From Hwanghaeella sp. (GTDB lineage Bacteria; Pseudomonadota; Alphaproteobacteria; UBA8366; Aestuariispiraceae), in the NCBI GenBank assembly GCA_028282025.1, contig JANQIT010000003.1, positions 1 to 47,008 on the forward strand: a stretch of DNA of 47,008 bases, in the 5' to 3' direction. The notes beneath the pieces were generated by a model. The model made no database searches, was not told the origin of the DNA, and saw nothing but the letters and a program-made list of their open reading frames with translations. The position numbers and the translations under genes were made by a program. The stretch's first letter is position 1. Every line of letters begins with the position of its first letter. Positions 42,802 through 47,008 of this stretch are shown in pieces.

Positions 42802-43419
42802 ATGTCCAAACGAACCGAAGACCTCTTCCGGAAGGTGTACCAGCCCGGCTCTAAGGAGGAGCAGACCGCCGCCTATTCCGAATGGGCGGAGACCTATGAC
42901 AGTGCGATGCAGGAAAGCGGCTATGTCTCGCCGCCCAAGCTCGCCGCGCTGCTGGCCGAACATTGTGGCAAAGAGAGCATCGTGCTTGATGTCGGCTGCG
43001 GCACGGGTCTGAGTGGCGAAGCGCTGGCGGATGCGGGGTTCGAGACTGTCGACGGGATCGACATTTCCGACGGAATGTTGGCCGAAGCCGCGGTAAAAGG
43101 CGTTTACCGGCGGCTGTTCGAGGTGGACCTGTTCAAGGGCATCCCGGTGGAGGACGGACAGTACGACGCAGCTTTCTCGACCGGAACCTTCACGCTGGGC
43201 CATGTCGGCCCACGGCAGATTCCGGAAGTGATCCGCGTCCTGAAACCCGGCGGCATTTTCTGCCTGACGGTCAGCGATGCATCCTGGACGGATCAGAACT
43301 ACGAAGCAGAACTCGCCGCCCTGGCCGGCGAACGGTTCAAGATCGTTTATAACGAACTGCACGACCATGTTTTGAGCCACAGCATGCAGGCCCATTTTCT
43401 GGTGCTTAAGAAACTCTGA
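42802..43419 (+). CDS. Class I SAM-dependent methyltransferase
   Basis: 205 residues. SAM-binding motif I VLDVGCGTGLSGEAL, motif II GIDISDGMLAEA, and a post-II DAAFSTGTFTLGHV. The DLFRKVYQPGSKEEQTAAYSEWAETYDSAM opening is common in small uncharacterised methyltransferases of the Williams-Beuren-region type. The substrate is unknown. It is 49 bases from the divergent caspase gene and converges with the GFA gene with no gap. Confidence 0.88.
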   Translation: MSKRTEDLFRKVYQPGSKEEQTAAYSEWAETYDSAMQESGYVSPPKLAALLAEHCGKESIVLDVGCGTGLSGEALADAGFETVDGIDISDGMLAEAAVKGVYRRLFEVDLFKGIPVEDGQYDAAFSTGTFTLGHVGPRQIPEVIRVLKPGGIFCLTVSDASWTDQNYEAELAALAGERFKIVYNELHDHVLSHSMQAHFLVLKKL

Positions 43420-43845
43420 TCAACCGGACGGCCCGCCGCCTTTGGTTTGGTCAACGGTCGGAATACCTGTTGGCGGCGAGTAGTAGTCGGACGCCTCTTC
43501 GGTACGGATCTGCCGCGTCATCTTCAGGCCCGTCGGCGTGTCCAGCGTACCGGCGAAGATCGATATGTTTTCATCATCGAAGCGCCGCCAGAACAGATTT
43601 CCGCCGCAGCGGCCGCAGAATCCCCGTTCCGCCGCGTCGGACGACTTGAACCAGGTCAGGGTCTCACCGCAGGTTACGGTCAATCCGTCCGCGGCGATCT
43701 GCGTCGCCGCGACATGATGGCCGGAGGTCTTGCGGCATTGCCCGCAATGACAGGCAATGACATCCCGGAACGGGCCGGCGGCGGTGTAGGTCACACCGCC
43801 ACACAGGCACGAACCGGTCAATATCCTGGCGGGGCCGTTCTTCAC
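43420..43845 (-). CDS. GFA/CENP-V family zinc protein
   Basis: 141 residues. The zinc-binding Cys sets of the GFA family are visible: GSCLCGGVTY, CHCGQCRK and GFCGRCGGNLFW. The family was named for glutathione-formaldehyde adduct formation but most members have unknown roles. Its ATG overlaps the stop of the upstream CmcJ/NvfI-type gene by 4 bases, so the two are cotranslated and may act on one substrate. Confidence 0.9.
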   Translation of the reverse strand: MKNGPARILTGSCLCGGVTYTAAGPFRDVIACHCGQCRKTSGHHVAATQIAADGLTVTCGETLTWFKSSDAAERGFCGRCGGNLFWRRFDDENISIFAGTLDTPTGLKMTRQIRTEEASDYYSPPTGIPTVDQTKGGGPSG

Positions 43846-44684
43846 GCGGCGTGCTCCTCATTGAAAAAGGCAAAGGCGCGGACTTCCATGCTCAACCGCG
43901 GCGGCGCATTGTACGGCGTGGCCGGGTCGTCGAAGGCCGTGTGCGGAGACAACCGCCCGCGGCCGTCCCGGGCGCTGTCGTACCCTTTGATCAGAATAAC
44001 TTCATCCTGTGTCATTTCGGGAAAGAAGAACCAACGCTGGCCGTAGTTGTAGGCAAGTTCATAGACCTCGCCCTGACGATCTCCGTAATCCAGCACGGCG
44101 GCCTTCAAATCTTGCGGACGGACGCTGCGTGCGTCGGCCAAGGCCAGGGGCGCGCGCTTCACCGGCGCGCCGAACGGACGCCAGGCGTTCACCTGAATGA
44201 AACGGCCCTTCAGCCTCTCGCGCCCCTCTTCCTCGCCCAGCAGATCCAGCACGCGGCGGGGCGCAGATGTTTCCGTATAGTCGTTGTGAACATGGGCGAC
44301 GGAGCGGCGCGCCGTTCCCACCCCATCGGAGCTGCGGATCGTGTGGTCGAAGATCACCACCTCGCCGGCCCCGGTCTTTTCCTTGATCAGCGCTTCGACC
44401 TCCGGATAATAGACGGTGCGGATCGCCTCCTCATCCTTGAGATTCTGGAGCGCCGTCGGACTGTCGTAGAGGGCGAACCCCTCCCAATCCAACGCGGGCC
44501 GGCGCGGTACAGCGCGGCCGTTGGCGATGGCGACGTCCGTCGGCCGGTAATCGTAGTTCCGGTCCGGCATGTCGGCGTCGCCTTTTACCCGGATGATCAG
44601 ATCATCCTCTCCTTGATCGACGAAGTTGAGCGCAGCCGTGACGTGGGTCCGGGGCGCGGCGTGATGGGGGCGGATTGCAGTCAT
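43842..44684 (-). CDS. CmcJ/NvfI-family oxidoreductase
   Basis: 280 residues. The family pattern includes RRSVAHVHNDYTETSAPRRV (candidate iron-binding His/Asp), VNAWRPFGAPVKRAPLALADARSV and YNYGQRWFFFPEMTQDEVILIKGYDS. The group includes 7-alpha-cephem methoxylase CmcJ and fungal NvfI/AsaB-like non-haem iron oxygenases of secondary metabolism. It is divergent from a LysR regulator 160 bases away, the classic arrangement for LysR control, and coupled to the GFA gene. The substrate is unknown. Confidence 0.85.
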   Translation of the reverse strand: MTAIRPHHAAPRTHVTAALNFVDQGEDDLIIRVKGDADMPDRNYDYRPTDVAIANGRAVPRRPALDWEGFALYDSPTALQNLKDEEAIRTVYYPEVEALIKEKTGAGEVVIFDHTIRSSDGVGTARRSVAHVHNDYTETSAPRRVLDLLGEEEGRERLKGRFIQVNAWRPFGAPVKRAPLALADARSVRPQDLKAAVLDYGDRQGEVYELAYNYGQRWFFFPEMTQDEVILIKGYDSARDGRGRLSPHTAFDDPATPYNAPPRLSMEVRAFAFFNEEHAA

Positions 44685-44801
44685 TGTCAGGTCTCCTGCC
44701 GTAGGTATTTTTTAATATTTCCTTTGATCGGCTTTATGTTGTGAAACAGAGGTTCTGTTAGGTTCCTTCGATATTTGGCGATAGATCGCGCAGGGACAAA
44801 C

Positions 44802-44817
44802 GATGCTTTCTTGCATC
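44802..44817. promoter_or_regulatory. Candidate LysR operator
   Basis: Inverted repeat GATGC-TTTCTT-GCATC in the intergenic region between the CmcJ-type and lysR genes, 28 bases before the lysR ATG. Dyads of this type commonly bind LysR proteins, which often repress their own gene from such a position. Confidence 0.45.
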
Positions 44818-44844
44818 ATTCGATAGATTTTCTTAATAATACCC

Positions 44845-45765
44845 ATGGCCGACCTGCCCCCGCTGAACAGTTTGCGCGCTTTTGAGGCCGCCGCCCGCCA
44901 TCTGAGCTTCACGAAGGCTGCGGAGGAATTGCATGTAACGCCCGCCGCCGTAAGCCAGCAGATCCGCCAGTTGGAGGCCCATTACGGGCTTTCCCTGTTC
45001 CGGCGCACCACACGGTCCCTGATCCTGACGGAGGACGCCCAGCGCGCCTTGCCCGCGGTCCGGGACGCATTCGAAAGCCTGGGACAAGTGCATCAACGCC
45101 TGTCGGCCCATCGGGACAGCAGCCTGCTTACGGTCAGCGCCAGCCCATCGGTCGGCGAACGCTGGCTGCTGCCGCGTCTTGAGAGGTTCCGGGCGCTGCA
45201 CCCGGATATCGACATTCGGATCGATGCGACGGACCTGCTGGTCGACTTCAACCGGGATCAGGTGGACATCGCCATCCGCTATGGCCGCGGCGTCTATGAC
45301 GGGTTGGAAGCCGACGCCCTAATGGAAGACGTCGTCTTCCCGGTCTGCAGCCCGGCCTTGCTGCATGGCGACCCCCCGCTCAAAACCCCCGACGACCTGC
45401 GCCATCACACGCTGCTGCACCCGGAATGGCGGCAGGAACGCGACGCCGCGCCAAGTTGGCAGATGTGGCTGCGGGCGGCGGGGGTTAAGGATGTGGACCC
45501 AACCCGCGGCATGCGGTTTTCGATGGACGCCATGTTGGCCCGCGCCGCGGCGGATGGGCTCGGCGTGGCGCTCGCCCTCAGGTCCATGGTTCAGCATGAA
45601 TTGGACGCAGGCTCTCTGGTCCGCCCCTTTACCGGGACTGCGTTCGAGGAAGTGGCCGCCCATTTCCGCCCCTATCTGGTCTACCCGAAAAGCAACCTGG
45701 ATCTGGCGCGGGTCGCGGCATTCCGTGACTGGGCGCTGACGGAGGCGGAAACAACCCGCATATAG
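44845..45765 (+). CDS. LysR-family transcriptional regulator (GcvA-like)
   Basis: 306 residues. The N-terminal winged HTH is typical of the GcvA group (LPPLNSLRAFEAAARHLSFTKAAEELHVTPAAVSQQIRQLEAHYGLSLFRR). The C-terminal effector domain includes DIAIRYGRG and GLGVALALRSMV. It probably controls the divergent CmcJ/NvfI-GFA pair; the effector is unknown. Confidence 0.93.
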   Translation: MADLPPLNSLRAFEAAARHLSFTKAAEELHVTPAAVSQQIRQLEAHYGLSLFRRTTRSLILTEDAQRALPAVRDAFESLGQVHQRLSAHRDSSLLTVSASPSVGERWLLPRLERFRALHPDIDIRIDATDLLVDFNRDQVDIAIRYGRGVYDGLEADALMEDVVFPVCSPALLHGDPPLKTPDDLRHHTLLHPEWRQERDAAPSWQMWLRAAGVKDVDPTRGMRFSMDAMLARAAADGLGVALALRSMVQHELDAGSLVRPFTGTAFEEVAAHFRPYLVYPKSNLDLARVAAFRDWALTEAETTRI

Positions 45766-45936
45766 TTTACATTTTTCATGTATTTTACCGGCGCCGCCGC
45801 CCCTGACAGCTTTGTTGAGGAACGACCGAACCCCGCCAGCAGAATGGCCTGTTGAAGGCGGCGCAGCCTAACAGTTTCCTTGCCGCCCCCGAAGCCTTGG
45901 TGGGAAGCATCAGGGGAAGCCGTCATTTTTCCACCC

Positions 45937-46377
45937 CTAAGTTTCGCAGGACGTGTAGAAATACGAACGTAGTAGCCGATGTGTGAGCGGCCCGGTGAGA
46001 CCTTCCAGCGCCGACAGGTAGCTCATTTTTTCCCGATCGAATCCCGCACAGAAATAGCAGCCAAAAGATCTGCGGACAGCCGGTGTTCCCCTCTCCAAAC
46101 AGGTCTCAACCAAAGAAAATACTTCTCTCGCCCTGGCTGTGTCGCCGTAGGTTTCATGGGTAGGTCCAATATACTCAAGCGCAAACCTTCCAAATCCGTA
46201 CATCACGCAATTCGCTTCCGAAAAATCGGGATCCCAATTGGCCTGCTGACGATCTACAAATCCCCTAACGGAAGGAAACCGTTCCAGGATCAGATCTTTG
46301 ACACCCTCCGGATCGAGCGCCCAGATCGCGTTGCGGTGCCGAATTTCCGCTCTCGTCAATTTCCGCTTTTTCTTCAT
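45937..46377 (-). CDS. Hypothetical protein, tandem paralogue 1
   Basis: 146 residues, no signal peptide. It starts MKKKRKLTRAEIRHRNAIWA, nearly identical to the next gene upstream over about 38 residues, then diverges but keeps a common frame: GDTARAREVFSLVETCLERGTPAVRRSF, then a GP-T segment near the end. This helical pattern is reminiscent of small bacterial immunity-like proteins (DUF7674-type), but I cannot confirm that. GC content is lower than that of the surrounding genes. No toxin gene is visible in the window. Confidence 0.65.
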   Translation of the reverse strand: MKKKRKLTRAEIRHRNAIWALDPEGVKDLILERFPSVRGFVDRQQANWDPDFSEANCVMYGFGRFALEYIGPTHETYGDTARAREVFSLVETCLERGTPAVRRSFGCYFCAGFDREKMSYLSALEGLTGPLTHRLLRSYFYTSCET

Positions 46378-46425
46378 TCAGGCCTAACCTTTGAAAACCG
46401 AAGGGCCGAACGTAGATCGCCTAAA
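46252..46425. repeat. Direct repeat, copy 1 (5' end of paralogue 1)
   Basis: 46281-46406 matches 46862-46987 (offset 581) with four mismatches, covering about the first 33 codons plus 29 bases upstream of the ATG; weaker similarity extends on both sides. The upstream parts, which hold any translation signal, are identical. Confidence 0.9.
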
Positions 46426-46496
46426 ATAGGTCGAGATTTTTACTAGCCACACCAGGAATGCAGTTGCGCCGCGTTTCTAGAAGGTCGAAGACAGCT

Positions 46497-46958
46497 TTAG
46501 GGATAACAAGATATTGGGATGTATGTTGGATCGAGGTGCCACTGCAAAAACTTATAAGTTCTTGGTCCCGCAAGGGGTTCCAAACCGCCTATGGCATAGT
46601 CTCTATCCAAATCAAATCCACCAAGAAAGTAGGATTCAAAGGAATGGCGAGCCTCCTCTGTCGCTCTTTCTAAAATTGTTTCGATCAAAGAGAAGATCTC
46701 CTTTGCCCGCGCCGTATCGCCATGATAATCGCTGTCCGGCTTAAGCCCCATGTAGTCGGCGGCAAACGCCCCGAAAGCGGCGGCAATCTTACGTGCTTCC
46801 ACCGTTTTCTCCACATCGCTCATCAATTCCAGATCTACAAATCCCCGAACTCCGGGAAACCGCTCCAGGATCAGATCTTTGACACCCTCCGGATCTAGCG
46901 CCCAGGTCGCGTTGCGGCGCCGAATTTCCGCTCTCGTCAATTTCCGCTTTTTCTTCAT
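46497..46958 (-). CDS. Hypothetical protein, tandem paralogue 2
   Basis: 153 residues. Shares the N-terminus MKKKRKLTRAEIRRRNATWA and the core GDTARAKEIFSLIETILERATEEARHSFESYF with the downstream paralogue; the middle (residues 40-75) and the C-terminus differ. The pattern of a fixed start with a variable body fits duplication followed by diversification, as in immunity-gene clusters, but that is inference. The upstream flank is cut by the window edge, so more copies may follow. Confidence 0.65.
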   Translation of the reverse strand: MKKKRKLTRAEIRRRNATWALDPEGVKDLILERFPGVRGFVDLELMSDVEKTVEARKIAAAFGAFAADYMGLKPDSDYHGDTARAKEIFSLIETILERATEEARHSFESYFLGGFDLDRDYAIGGLEPLAGPRTYKFLQWHLDPTYIPISCYP

Positions 46959-47006
46959 TCAGGCCTAACCTTTGAAAACCGAAGGGCTTCGCGTAGATCG
47001 TTCAAG
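46833..47006. repeat. Direct repeat, copy 2 (5' end of paralogue 2)
   Basis: Second copy of the repeat described at 46252-46425; the match still includes CGTAGATCG at 46992-47000 and ends close to the window edge. Confidence 0.9.
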
Positions 47007-47008
47007 AC

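Overview
The window is a GC-rich alphaproteobacterial chromosome segment. Several signals point to a Rhodospirillales-type, free-living, probably aquatic organism: a fliF-fliG-fliH-fliN-motA-flbD-flhA-flhF-flhG order, a SciP (DUF1153) gene beside flgE, a CtrA-type box, and a DctBD-controlled TRAP transporter. The species cannot be named from the sequence alone. No rRNA, tRNA, CRISPR array or insertion sequence was recognised.

Region 1 (1-6177, minus strand) is a C4-dicarboxylate-type TRAP uptake locus. It holds dctB-dctD (two-component system), a PhyH-type dioxygenase abutting dctD, and then dctP-dctQ-dctM, with dctM cut by the left edge. The dctP promoter has a near-perfect sigma-54 -24/-12 element, an IHF consensus match and an upstream palindrome, as expected for DctD activation.

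Region 2 (6400-25340, mostly plus strand) is a flagellar block. It starts with a FlaG-domain gene behind a CtrA box, then fliK (behind a sigma-54 promoter), flgD, flgE, a strong terminator and sciP. After an AT-rich intergenic region comes the fliF-fliG-fliH-fliN-motA-like-flbD-flhA-flhF-flhG series. It ends with a large Pro/Ala-rich FliK-like protein translationally coupled to a small protein that looks like a catalytically dead QueF relative. CtrA box, SciP and FlbD together suggest Caulobacter-like hierarchical control.

Region 3 (25557-32391) holds a PhnZ-like HD protein with altered ligands. A minus-strand series follows: PhyH dioxygenase, Maf/DUF115 motility-associated glycosyltransferase-like protein, radical SAM/SPASM protein and TauD-type dioxygenase. 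After it come a 16-residue Val/Ile-rich leader ORF, a terminator hairpin and a Bcr/CflA-type MFS exporter. This is a candidate uncharacterised modification or biosynthesis locus next to flagellar genes.

Region 4 (32413-36660) is respiratory or periplasmic. A class I cytochrome c, a Rap1a/Tai-like small secreted protein and a 12-haem cytochrome c lie opposite a divergent FNR-type Fe-S regulator, with an FNR-like box between them.

Region 5 (36722-47008) is mixed housekeeping and accessory: an aromatic-ring FAD monooxygenase, OsmC, two tandem paralogous lipoproteins, rimO, a secreted caspase-like protein, a methyltransferase, a GFA protein coupled to a CmcJ/NvfI-type oxidoreductase, a LysR regulator, and a tandem duplication of small unknown genes sharing an almost identical 5' end.
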